NCBI GenBank assembly: GCA_032158295.1
Contig: CM063254.1
Coordinates: forward strand, 2,953,538-3,017,537
Source of the DNA: Pycnopodia helianthoides
Lineage: Eukaryota > Echinodermata > Asteroidea > Forcipulatida > Asteriidae
DNA length: 64,000 nt
Direction of reading: 5' to 3'
The translations under genes and the position numbers were made by a program. A model generated the notes under the pieces. It was not told the DNA's origin. It did no database searches and worked only from the letters and a program-made list of their open reading frames with translations. Shown one piece after another: positions 11,865 to 22,833 of the stretch (positions are counted from its first letter, which is position 1; each line of letters begins with the position of its first letter).

Positions 11865-12400
11865 TCCAATATAGATTTCACTCGAACTGAATGTCTACAG
11901 GCGGCTTGATGGAGTAACGAACTACTGTGCTCTGAAAAAATGAATTCACTGTATCACTCACTTTCCAGTCAAGTTTGATTGTGTCAAATCAGCCGAATGA
12001 CGACCACACCGCCAGTAAGGTTTACCGATCTCCAAAGTACTTCTCAGCTGCAAAGACGTGGAGTGACACCATCGACAGATGCAGTCATCTCTTTCCAAGT
12101 ATACGCGTGTCCACCAGTCTCTGTCGAAACTAAAAGTCAGATCATACACCCTTCGGAGATGTCTGTCTCGCTCTTGCCGAGCTTAATCACACGCAAAGGG
12201 CAGCGTGAACTTTTAAGATAAAGACAATGACACCACATCATTGGCCATCGCGATGAGCAACACGCGGGAACGCGAAACGCATTGATGAGGTTCCTTTCCA
12301 GTGAGTGTGTGGCTTCGGAATATGCATCGCTACGAGGAGCGATCACTCCCCGTGGTATTACTGAGGCTGAACTGAGGATGGTCATGTACAATTGCTAACT
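11865..12400 (-). promoter_or_regulatory. Upstream flank of the K2P exon
   Basis: This block is GC- and CpG-richer than its surroundings and lies directly upstream of the channel start codon. It probably holds 5' UTR and promoter or an upstream intron edge. The open frames in it (60-85 codons) match no family I recognise. No TATA box is clear. Confidence 0.35.
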
Positions 12401-13539
12401 CAATTATATCTCATGATGGGCACGCGGTGTTCACTTATGGTGAAGAGTCGACCATACTAAAGGGGAAGGTACACGATTGTCAACTACAGTGTGTGGCGTG
12501 TGTGGGGGGGGGGTGGGGGATGGGGGGATGTCGGCAAACTCTCGGCACAGAAAGTGCATTGGTGATGGAGTTGATTAATAAGACATCCTGAGGATTAATT
12601 CTGCCTTTCATTTCATCATTACAAAGATATGGCGTTTATAAAGGAAACATACCGACATTCATATCTTGTCACCTCATCAAAAGCAACACAAACCCAAACT
12701 GTATATTGACGCACGCCCATTTCCTGTCGGAATAAATTCCTTCCAATCTTCTCAATTATCGCGACTTGCGATACTTGTTTTTTAATTTTTTATTCAGAGA
12801 TGTTACCAAAACCCTTTAAAATGTAATCGCCGCACATCGTTACACTCGGTGCTTCGGAGCCAAACGAGGAACTGCCACTGAAATTCTAAGAAACCACAAC
12901 ATATCCATTTGCTGCTATATGCAGACCTCTGCTGGACCCAAGCAAAGATATGTTTAAAATTAAGGTGTTTTAATTTACGTTATATTGTATTTTATTTCAT
13001 CATACCAACATTGGAAAAAAAAGTTACGGGAAAGGTTATAAAGAGTGAAAAAAGAACTACAATAAATTGCATTTAATTACATTGCTACAATTTAATAAAA
13101 TTATGTAACTTTTCTCTGTATTATTTGTTTATTATTATTAATTATTTGTTTGTATATTAAAAAATAAAAAATAAATTATGATTTTTTTTTCAACTATTAT
13201 TATTATTTTTTACTTTATTAATTAACTCTGTAACTTTTTCATGCATTCATTCATTTATTACATACTGAAGATTTAGATTAACAATTAGTCAAAAAAAATT
13301 CAAAACAAGAACAGAATGGAAATACGAAAACAAGAAACGGCTGCAGCCTAGGGATTGCCCACAAGCGAACTAAGCCATATCTGAAAGAGTAATCCTCGAA
13401 AAAAGGGGAAGGGAGGAATAATATAGCAAAGAATAAAATATCAAAAACACAAAATGTCAATAAGTGTTGGTAGCTCTTTGATTGGAAACTGCAGTATGGA
13501 CAAAAACGTTCGTTAACTCCGAAAACTCCAACCACATGT
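12401..13539. other. Intergenic, no gene seen
   Basis: A G-rich tract lies near 12495-12525. AT-rich low-complexity DNA fills about 12960-13270. No supported gene. Confidence 0.55.
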
Positions 13540-13927
13540 TTAAAGGAACATTACAGAATTGGTAAGAATTTCTTTTTGTAAAATATACTTTTTGATCACA
13601 GATTTACATAAAACTTACACGGTCTAATGATGATGATGGTAGAAAACATCCCCTGAAATATTTCTGTCTGAAATGCCATATTTGATGAGAAATGAATAAA
13701 CTAATTTTCCGATTGGAGTTTATCGTTCAGTGAGCGTTTTATTCATTTGTTGGATCTATATGATTTCATGCAAATGTGTAATCGGTTTTTCACTATTTTC
13801 TCGTGACCCAGATGGCCGATCGATCTCAAACTTCTATGGTTTGTCAGTTTTATGGTGGATTACATAAAGTGTTTACACTGCCAGCAACTGTTTTGTTTGC
13901 AAAACCAATTCTGTATTGTTCCTTTAA
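13540..13927. mobile_element. TTAA-flanked MITE, copy 1
   Basis: Bounded by TTAA at 13540-13543 and 13924-13927. The inverted ends are AAAGGAACATTACAGAATTG and CAATTCTGTATTGTTCCTTT. A close full-length copy lies at 38873-39270 and a diverged one at 62718-63079. TTAA target sites are used by piggyBac and Kolobok transposons. There is no transposase; the open frames inside are repeat sequence. Confidence 0.85.
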
Positions 13928-14093
13928 AGTACGCGGACAACATTCGGTAAATTGCCAAAGAGCAGAATCCGCACTTTGTGCATATCCGCACATTGTGCAT
14001 AGAGTTACAAACTTGTGCAAGTTTAAGCTCATTCGGTCATCGTATAGTCGAGACGAAAAAAATAAGGGAAAAAATGTTTAATGTTTGTGTTTT

Positions 14094-14290
14094 CAGATAT
14101 TGAGTTTTTGGCATGGCTCAATCAAAACTATTGTTTTACTCACTTCTCAAAAACCTACAGCATTTTGAGCACAATTATGTCTAAGTAAGTTTTCCACCAT
14201 GGTTATCTTTATTACCATGTTAGAGAATGTGCAAATCTGTGCACATTTCTATGTTCAACTTTACCAAGGTTTTACCAGACCCTTTAAAAA
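14094..14290. repeat. Dispersed repeat R, copy 1
   Basis: Shares a recognisable pattern with 51250-51430: AAGTTTTCCACCATGG, then ATCTTTATTACCATG, a TGTGCACATTT-like block, TTCAACTTTACC and finally CCCTTTAAA. Probably a MITE fragment. Confidence 0.5.
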
Positions 14291-14554
14291 ATAGACGGTG
14301 TGCCATTCAGCCCGGCACGTCCCATGCAATCTGTGGCACGAACCAATCTGGGGTAGAGCTATAACATGTGTGACGAGGCGTAGGTCGGTTTGATAAAAGC
14401 TCAAACGTCTGATTACGATTGACGGATATCAGCAGGGGGAGGGAGGGGGATTTATATTAAGCAGAGTGGTTGTTGGAATGGTTTTTTTCAGAGATGACTG
14501 CTAATATTTCCCCAAACAAATGCTTGACTTCACCAACAGATATTAAATATCACC
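14291..14554. other. Intergenic, no gene seen
   Basis: Short spacer between two repeats with a GGGAGGGAGGGGG tract near 14437. Nothing else supported. Confidence 0.5.
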
Positions 14555-15054
14555 TTAAAGAAGGACTCCAAAGTGCAGTTCAGTTTTGGGACGCAATCAT
14601 TTTCCACTGGTTAGACTCTAATGAAAGTAGGGGAAAACATTAGGAGTCTCGAACCTCAAGTTAAAGCGTTGCAAAATGTCCATGTATTGATGATGGTCAT
14701 CCAGCGCGAACCTTGTAAACATCAAATGACGTCACATTTGAATGATATGGGTCTGTATGTACATTTTTGTACAGGAAATTTTTAGTTCCTTTCTGAATTT
14801 GTATGATGTTCAAACAAAAATGTCTGGCGCACAAGCTCCTCTTTAGGAATGTACAGAGCCATTTGTTGATGATATCCAATGACGTTTTGTTTCAAATTTC
14901 GCTCAGAATGAGTATAAATTTAAGGGACAAGTGGCACCGCGGTAACGTTAGGTTAGAGATTTGTCACTTTTTCCACTTTGATTAGCCTAAAGACTGTTTA
15001 TGGCAAAATAAGAGCTTTACGAAACTAAATTTGACCTTGGAGCCCCTCTGTTAA
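14555..15054. mobile_element. TTAA-ended foldback element F, copy 1
   Basis: Ends TTAAAGAAGGACTCCAAAG and CCTTGGAGCCCCTCTGTTAA, imperfect inverted repeats with terminal TTAA. A second inverted pair lies inside: GGGAAAACATTAGGAGTCTC against GGTTAGAGATTTGTCAC. The shared core includes ATGACGTCACATTT and CTCCTCTTTAGGAATGTACA. Related copies are at about 33560-33960 and 56830-57310. Confidence 0.65.
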
Positions 15055-15366
15055 ACATGTCTCGTGTTTTCCTCTTTAACAAGGGACACGCGATGAATGT
15101 GTTAGTCGGCACCCTATGTTGTGTTGGGTGTCCATGAGCTAAATAACCTGGATTTAATGCACCGCTGGCTGATGTTGGTCTGGGCACTAGACCGGAGATG
15201 ATTGCTTTTCAATCTAACTAACTGAGAGAGGGTGAGAAAGTTCGTTTCCTATGATGAACTTCCACCAAATCGTGCCGTGAACTACTCCTACTTTTGCAAG
15301 CAGAGCTGCAAATGCCAGTTTGTTGTCCGATTCCGAGTCCCTGTCATTCGAGAAAGAATACTTTGC

Positions 15367-16245
15367 TATATAGCCGAAAACGAGTACCTTAACACCGGTA
15401 CTCAAGTAGTACTTGAGTCTCCTTTTGTCTGAGTCTGAGTCGGACTCCCTGTTGTCCGAAGTAGGGGGGGGGTAATTAATTTGCTAGCCGAGTACGAGTA
15501 ACTTAAGAACCGTTCTAAAGTAGTACTCGAGTCCCTTTTTGTCAACTCTTAGTTGTACGAGGAGAGTACTTTGCTAGCCGAATACGATTACCCTGAAAGC
15601 TGTACTCAAATAGTACTCGAGTCCCCTTTTGTCCGAGTCAGACTCCATGTTGTCCGAGGAAAGTATTTTGTTAGCCGAATACGGTTACCTTAAAAGCTGT
15701 ACCCGAATAGTACTCGAGTCCCCTTTTGTCCGAGTCCAACTCCCTGTTGTCCGAGGAGAGTGCTTTGCTAGCCGAATACGACTACCTTAAAAGCTGTACT
15801 CAAATAGTACTCGAGTTCCCTTTTTGTCTGAGTCCGATTCCCTGTTGTCCGTGGATAGTATACTTTGCTAGCCGAATACGAGTACCTTAAAATGTTTACT
15901 CAAGTCCCATTTTACTCAAGTCCCATATTGTCTTAGTCCGTGTCTGACTCGATCCTGTTGTCCGAGCGGAGGACTTTGCTAGCCAAGTTTATACGAGTAC
16001 CTTAAAATATGTACTCAAGTAGTACTCGAGTTCCATGTTCCGGTTCCGTCTCCCTGTTTTCCGAAGAGGGTGCTTTGCAAGCCGAGTACGTTTACAAGTA
16101 ACTTTAAAACGATACTCAAGTAGCACTTGTGTTTTTTCCCCTACTCCGTTTTGTCCGAGGGGATTACTTTGTCAGCCGAGATTGAGTACCTTCAAAACTG
16201 TACCCAAGTATTGTACATAGTCCTCTTTTGTCCTAGTCCGAGCCA
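15367..16245. repeat. Satellite-like tandem array, about 97-bp period
   Basis: The phrase TTTGCTAGCCGAATACGAGT recurs with variation at about 15367, 15480, 15571, 15668, 15766, 15865, 15976, 16073 and 16169. Spacing is mostly 91-111 bases, close to 97. Each unit also carries the palindromic AGTACTCGAGT and phrases such as TTTTGTCCGAGTC and CCTGTTGTCCGAGG. There are about nine diverged units and no coding capacity. Confidence 0.85.
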
Positions 16246-17799
16246 AAGCATCACGTTTGTTGGTAAAAGTTAATGTTTGTCAGCGATTTTGTGCACATCC
16301 ATTCGAGTTTATTCTCATTTAGAAAATTGAAAAGGAACATTAGTGTCTCGAATGATTTTCTTGTAGGGCTGGATTCGAAATGGATACACGATCCGGTAAA
16401 ATGTGCACCCTCTTGCCGAAAGAACGTGCATATGCCCTTCAATACCTCATCAGCTTCGAAAAACAACATCTGGGAAATCCGTGATGGAACTCTTACAAAT
16501 AATCCACAGTCTGCTCATTAGTGTAGGATTTTTGCCCAATTTCTGCAGACGAAGCTTCGCCTGCCGTTATCAAAACAACACTTTCTGTATAACACAAACG
16601 CATGTTTTTTGCAGGCGTTGAAAAAAATAACTTCAAATAAATGTCCTGCACTCTTCAAAACCCATGTGTTAAGTGGAAAACATGTAACCTATGCTACGCA
16701 AGAGTTTAATTTATGAAGAAGTTGCAGCGTCTTTCTTTAGCTTACGGTCGTCTTACAATTCTCAATTTCAACTTGCTGCTGGTTCAAGTACTTTATAGTC
16801 GCTTTGGCCAATGGCTTTCGCTGTAGCAATGCCTTCACATGGAACACTATCTCTCTTCGTTTTTGTCAAGCTACCTCTCTACTGACTCATCAAATCTCTC
16901 TTAAAGACTCACGGGGTGGGGGTGGGTGGATGGGGTATATAGACTTTTTCTTGCCTTTATCCGTGAGGATAGAGGCGGCCACCGGGCTTGATTTCACAAA
17001 GCCGGATGAGTTGTTAATATTGCTACAGTGATTTGTAATGTGACACCACACTTTGCTTTGCAACTGAGATCGATATACAGTTAAGATTAAAGAGGATGTG
17101 CTATGGTGATTGAAGTTTACGTTCTTTTTTAGTTTTCTGCTTTCTATAATTTGTTGCATTTTTGTTAACATTACATTAACAAGAGACGTGATATTTGCAG
17201 GTAGTTTTTACTCCTTTCACTGGCCCGCCGCCTAAATTTATCAAAAATCCCGTAAATGAGGGCAGCAAACAAAACATGACGTCACTATACGTACTGAATC
17301 CCCGGATGGTCTGTACTGAGCAATGCTTCAATGAGTAACAACGAACAGCCGTTTGACAGAGGAGTACGTACTGCGACGTCACTATTCTTTTGAATTTTTG
17401 GAGACAGCTTTCAGGCACCGACTGCTGTTGTTCCGATTTTGCCTGAAGGCGGGGGTGAAAAGAGGCTTGGAAACTGCGTTGTAAACGCATAACCATTCAT
17501 TCTATAACTCTGTCACAGTGTTTTCTTGGTAGATATAGGTGCATTTAGGGATGTAAAACTTTTTTTTAAAGAGTTACCTCTGGCGTGGCCCAACCTCTTT
17601 AATATTTGTGAAAACGGCCCCTGGTCTTACAAACCAGATGGTTTCATTGCATAGAAATGCTTGCTGTGACGCATAACTCCCAGATAGGGACTATACTACA
17701 CATAAATAATAAAGTGCATGCGCGTAGTGGCATTCAAACCGATAACATGTAACCGCAAAGAGAAACAATGGAGTCCATGTTTGTCAGGACAAAGAGTTG
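16246..17799. other. Intergenic, no gene seen
   Basis: Includes CRE-like TGACGTCA or GACGTCAC motifs near 17278 and 17374. Open frames up to about 106 codons show no domain features or splice context. Confidence 0.5.
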
Positions 17800-17945
17800 A
17801 ACAAAGGGTCCACGATCGTCGGCCATTACACCCTTGCTTACAGTATTATGGGATGTAAGGTCAAATGTACGTCTGGCAGGTAACTACCAGGTTCTACAGG
17901 CCGGTACACGGAATATTCCTAAAGTGTGACGTCAGATGATCCAGC
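17800..17945. repeat. Dispersed repeat with GTGACGTCAGATG, copy 1
   Basis: GATGTAAGGTCAAATGTACG, TCTGGCAGG and AAGTGTGACGTCAGATG recur as GATGCGAGGTCAAAGGTGCG, TTTGTCAGG and AAGTGTGACGTCAGATG at about 40263-40355. An interspersed repeat whose ends are not resolved. Confidence 0.45.
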
Positions 17946-20199
17946 TATGGGGAGGGTTTGCTAATTGGGTACCTTGATTTAAAGTAGACCACCATTGTAA
18001 GATGTTACATTTTAGGCCTAATAACTTCTTTTTTTTGAGTTTTCGAAACATGGAACAATTCAAACGCGAAACATTGTTAGAATTAATACACAGATGAGTG
18101 AAGGGGAAAACTAAGTCAGTAAGTGCAAGGGTTGTTCCATTTGTCTCAGTGATAGAAAACATCCCCAGGTACAAAAATAACGTTCTGCATGCAAATGAGG
18201 GCGCTCTAACGTCAAATCATTGATCGAGAACGATGAAATGTGAGCCATGATAATGTCGAAAATGTATTTAACAGACGGAACTTACATCTTTTGGTACGGT
18301 TGGCGGGTCACCCTGTACACTTAATCTTTAAGTGTACCGGTGTGCAAACATGACTTGGTTGTATCTCCACCATGCAAAGTTTCGAATCCTGCTCATGTAC
18401 ATGGTGTCACCTCAAACCTTACTATCGGTAATGTTAAGTTTCAAATTATCCTGAAATTGTATATTCTTCTTTAACTCCATTGCAAAATGAAGTTATCTAC
18501 CACCCCCGAAACATCACAATATGCCCTTCCGAATGTGTAGTAAACGTATAACAAAGTGGCAAAACATTTCCAGAATGGTTTCGGTTAAAAGAAGTACGTA
18601 CCCATTTAATCTTTGATATTTAAGTTTAAACTTCGTCGCAATGTCATTTTAAATTGGATCCCCACTTACTTTAATATTAAGCTCCAAATGGTCTGCCATG
18701 AGAGAGTGAATCTAGGGTTGAAAGTTTTTTAATAACGCTTTTTTTCAGAAAAACATTTTTGTCATATATATTTTATTTTATAACTACAAAAGCCTGCTCA
18801 TGCATTTATCATTATTAATCATAATTATAAATTGTTTAAATATTATAATAATTTCAAACGTTTGTTTTAGCACATGACATGATATAGAGCTTTACACATA
18901 AAAAAGTATCGAACTTCTTGCAACTTAATCTAGCTAATTTAGGCTTAAAATTTACTTTTTTACAGTTTTAACATTTAGAGTTGTTCTGAACACCAATGAT
19001 TGTTAAATAAATCAGCAAATATAATGATTTATACCTTCTTATTTTTCTTCATGCAATTTATTAAAACTCTTTAAAACTGGAGTTTGGAACATAGTTCGTT
19101 AAGAAAAATGTGAATTCATGACTATCCATCATTAGCAGATTGGGAGAGTTTGACATTATTTAAAACAATTGTTTTGATCAGTTTGAAACGTTAGGTAAGT
19201 ACAGAAAATTTGAACGAATGAGTCAATCTTTTTTTTTGCTTTGAAACTTTCCTGTAGAAATTGCATACATTAATCATTGACTATCATGATTCTAAAAGAC
19301 AATTGCGAAGGTTTCAAACTACATTTTGTAGCGTCAAGGTTTTCTAATAATGGACTATATTGTTAGTTAGGGCAACTAAAGCAAAATCAAGGCAATATAC
19401 AAAAAGTTGCTGTTTCGAAAATACCCTAAAATTTATCAAAAAGCTACCATTTTAAGACAAATTAGGAATATCAATAATCCACGGGGAAAAAATCTTAAAA
19501 CAAATCAAAAAGGCTTCGTTTAAGAAGATATCGTGCAACTTTAAATTCATATATTAATAATTTAATGATATCATATCAGAATTGTGTCACCTACAAACTG
19601 CTGCAAAATGTACTTGTTTTATTTTCAAATAATGAAACGTTCCCGACATGTTTTTTCAAAGCAGGGAGTAAGTTTAATAATTATGAGTTTTTTGGACAAT
19701 GATTATTTATACATTTTTTAAAGTGTACTCTTTCTAAACATTTGAAAAAAAAATTACTTGTAAATTTCTCCCAAACCAACAGCAAAATTACACTTTCCAA
19801 CTGAAAAGATAACTCGAACAAACACGAAGGAGCCTGACTGTTTTCCGAGTCTATTTTAGATTTTTAAATAATTTATCAAAATAATTCAAGTTCAGAATTC
19901 ATTGATAATTATTTTCTCGGGTCTCGAGGCTTGTTCAAGTATATATATGAGAATTTACTCGGAATCCACGAAAAAAACAATTCTCCAAAACACTCAAAAC
20001 TGCAATTCGCTTTAAAACTTGCGGATAGTCAGGACGTGTTTTGTATAGGCCTATATATTCCTTTTTATTTAAAAAAGAAATCTCTCAAACTAATGATAGA
20101 TCTCTCAAACTATAATGATAGGTTCGAGGCGAGTGAAGGCTTAAGGCAAAATATTCATTTGGTTTTTGGAACCGTGCGATTGTTTTAATCCTAGATAAA
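17946..20199. other. AT-rich intergenic, no gene seen
   Basis: Holds a short perfect hairpin at 18315-18337, GTACACTTA and TAAGTGTAC around a 5-base spacer. The rest, especially 18760-19900, is AT-rich sequence without a recognisable element. Confidence 0.55.
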
Positions 20200-20204
20200 T
20201 TGGA

Positions 20205-20315
20205 AACGTTTTTGAGATTTCGCCGAAAATCTGGATTGGTTTATGTCCACGCAAGAAGAAGAATCCGTAATTGGAACACACAATCTGAAAACGTTTCTCA
20301 GATTAAACATTTTTT
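20205..20315 (-). repeat. Dispersed hairpin repeat, copy 1
   Basis: GGTTTATGTCCACGCAAGAA and ACAATCTGAAAACGTTTCTC occur here. The reverse-oriented equivalents, AAACGTTTCTCAGATTGTGT and TTCTTCCTGCATGGACATAA, occur at about 46590-46680. Each copy also contains two inverted AACGTTTCT-type half motifs. Confidence 0.55.
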
Positions 20316-20742
20316 AAATCCCTTTCTCTAAAACCACGATCCTTATAAGGGAATCGTTTCTTTAAATGGTAAACATCAACAACGACCTCTTCGAAGTAAT
20401 GTAGTTTAAGAGAAAGAGGTAATTTTCACCCCAAAAGTTGAATCTGAGAATGCACACAATTCTATGCTACAGGTGTGTTGTTTCTTTCATTATTGTCTTG
20501 ACAACTTCGATGACTAATTATTGAGCCCAAATTTTCACATGTTTTTTTTATATTTTATGCATATGTTGTGATACACCAAGTGAGGATACTGGTCTTTGAC
20601 AATTACTTAATGTAAACCCTGTGGTTAAAAATACCCTGCCTGAATATGGGAAGTTTATATATTTTCCCTCCTTTTTCTGGATACCATCCCATTGTTCTTT
20701 GCCTCTCGGTTTGGATCGAAAGTTAAGGCCATCTACCCTACA

Positions 20743-20775
20743 AATTTTATATATATAACTACATATATAATATAT

Positions 20776-20821
<46 letters not shown>

Positions 20822-20830
20822 TGGGGGGGG
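20743..20830. repeat. TA dinucleotide microsatellite
   Basis: (TA)n to about 20812, followed by T11 and G8 runs. A long TA tract can form cruciforms and is often unstable. Confidence 0.9.
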
Positions 20831-21386
20831 TGATCAATAAATCTTTCAACTTATATTCAACTTGTGAACATTTTATCACATCTGGACACTCAAATTTTGT
20901 GAACAGTATTTTGTCAATAATGTTGTGCCTGTTCTTATCAGCAGCGGTTTGTGTAGTCTTCAAATACTATTTTAGCCACGTTAATGCTATTACACATGAA
21001 AATACTTTTGGAGAGGATTTCTTTTTTTTACTGGTGGGGCATTAACTTTTACCAGTAAGTTGGTAAGTAATAATATGTATAGATATGTGTTACTATCATT
21101 TGCCAACTTTTGCCAATCCTATATTTGTTGTTTGTACCTTTGTAACCGATGAAATAGATCGATGAAAGAGATCAAGGACAGAACCAAACTTTTAAAGAAA
21201 TGTCCAAGTTAAAAATGTTTTTTGGTTTCTGCAACATTGGCTGGTAAAGCTCGTGGTTATGACGTCAGTCAATACTGTACAATTCATTCCGAAGTGAGTA
21301 ATGTGGTGCATGAAGAGACAATGAACAGCCGATGAGCACCAACTTGGATATTGTGTTGGCCTAATTGGGTATCTCCAGTCGTACAC
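20831..21386. other. Downstream flank of the EGF gene
   Basis: No further EGF-type exon is visible in this flank, and no clear AATAAA on the minus strand. If the possible splice donor at 21390 is used, additional 3' exons must be sought here or beyond. Confidence 0.4.
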
Positions 21387-22833
21387 TCACTGGGTTCCGC
21401 TAGCGGTACCACATTTTTCCGGTTCAAGAGCGCAATTAAACGCGCAGCTGGGACCCCCATATCCGTGGTAACAACTGCATCTAGCATCCCCGTCCTCGTC
21501 AATTGAGCAACAGCCTTGACTGCTGCAATCGTTCGTCTCTTCCCCTACGCGGCCGCACGCTAACATGTAGGGGGTCGAAGACGGTACATCCGGACAGACG
21601 AAGTCTCGGACAACTTGTGGTCTGACACCACCACCGCCGTTTGTTCCTGTCCCTCCAGTTCCTGCACCACCAGCGCTACTTCCTCCAGCTCCATTTGCCC
21701 CACCACAACCATCAGGGTTAACAGCGCAATTAAACGCGCAGCTGGGACCCCCATATCCGTGGTAACAACTGCATCTAGCATCCCCGTCCTCGTCAATTGA
21801 GCAACAGCCTTGACTGCTGCAATCGTTCGTCTCTTCCCCTACGCGGCCGCACGCTAACATGTAGGGGGTCGAAGACGGTACATCCGGACAGACGAAGTCT
21901 CGGACAACTTGTGGTCTGACACCACCACCGCCGTTTGTTCCTGTCCCTCCAGTTCCTGCACCACCAGCGCTACTTCCTCCAGCTCCATTTGCCCCACTAC
22001 AACCATCAGGTTAACAGCGCAATTAAACGCGCAGCTGGGACCCCATATCCGTGGTAACAACTGCATCTAGCATCCCCGTCCTCGTCAATTGAGCAACAGC
22101 CTTGACTGCTGCAATCGTTCGTCTCTTCCCTACGCGGCCGCACGCTAACCTGGAGGGGTCGAAGACGGTACATCCGGACAGACGAAGGGTCGCGGTCAAC
22201 TTGTGGTCTGACACCACCATCGGCGTCTGTTCTGTGCCCGAAGTTCCCGTGCCAGTTCCACCACTTCGGTTCCTCCAGTTCCAGCTCCATTGGTACCACT
22301 TTCTCCATTACTTGTGCCTCCGGTTCCTTCATTCTCGTTGTCAGCGTTCTGGCCTGAACCGCACCCATTTGGACTCCTAGCACACTCATACTGGCATTTA
22401 TTTCCACCGTACCCATCCCTGCAACTGCATTTTGCTCCCCCACGAAGATCTGAGGAGCAACAGCCGCGATTATTACACTTGTTCATTTCTATGAATACGA
22501 AACGGCAGCCCAAAACGTCAGTTGAATCTGGGCACATGAACGCGGTGTCGAACGTCTCTGGAACATCACCACCGGGGGTAGGGCTGGTAGATCCACTGTC
22601 AACACTGCCGGACGTAGTCAAGCCTTCTTCCATGTCGCCGCCACCGTCCGGCGTTGGGGTGATTGCATACTGACAATGAAGACCGTAGTATGAGGCATCA
22701 CACCGACAGTAGGGTAGTCGGTTGGTATCGAACGCACACTCGCCTCTTCCAGTACAGTTCCCACTAGCCCTCATCAGGTTATTGCATTGTATATCATCCA
22801 GACTTGGGCGAACATCTCCACCTTCTCCATTAT
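21387..22833 (-). CDS. EGF gene last exon: EGF, double-Cys EGF-like modules and Gly-rich linkers
   Basis: Acceptor TTCTCTGCAG before 22833, phase 1. It first encodes an EGF (CNNLMRASGNCTGRGEC ... CRCDASYYGLHCQY), then an acidic Ser/Thr/Pro/Gly linker. A double-cysteine EGF-like module follows (CNNRGCCSSDLRGGAKCSC ... GYGGNKC). Three further modules, CSSQGCCSIDEDGDARCSC ... HGYGGPSC, are set in Gly/Ala-rich linkers of the type GANGAGGSSAGGAGTGG. The frame is broken several times in the first of these three (22010-22260) by single-base differences from its neighbours, then reads cleanly to TGA at 21389-21387. A donor-like GTGAGT overlaps the stop (21390-21385), so further exons are possible, although it would be phase 2. 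Confidence 0.8.

Noticed and set aside
20743..20830. Replication origin or promoter from the TA-rich tract
   Set aside because: A plain TA microsatellite; nothing else nearby supports a functional site.
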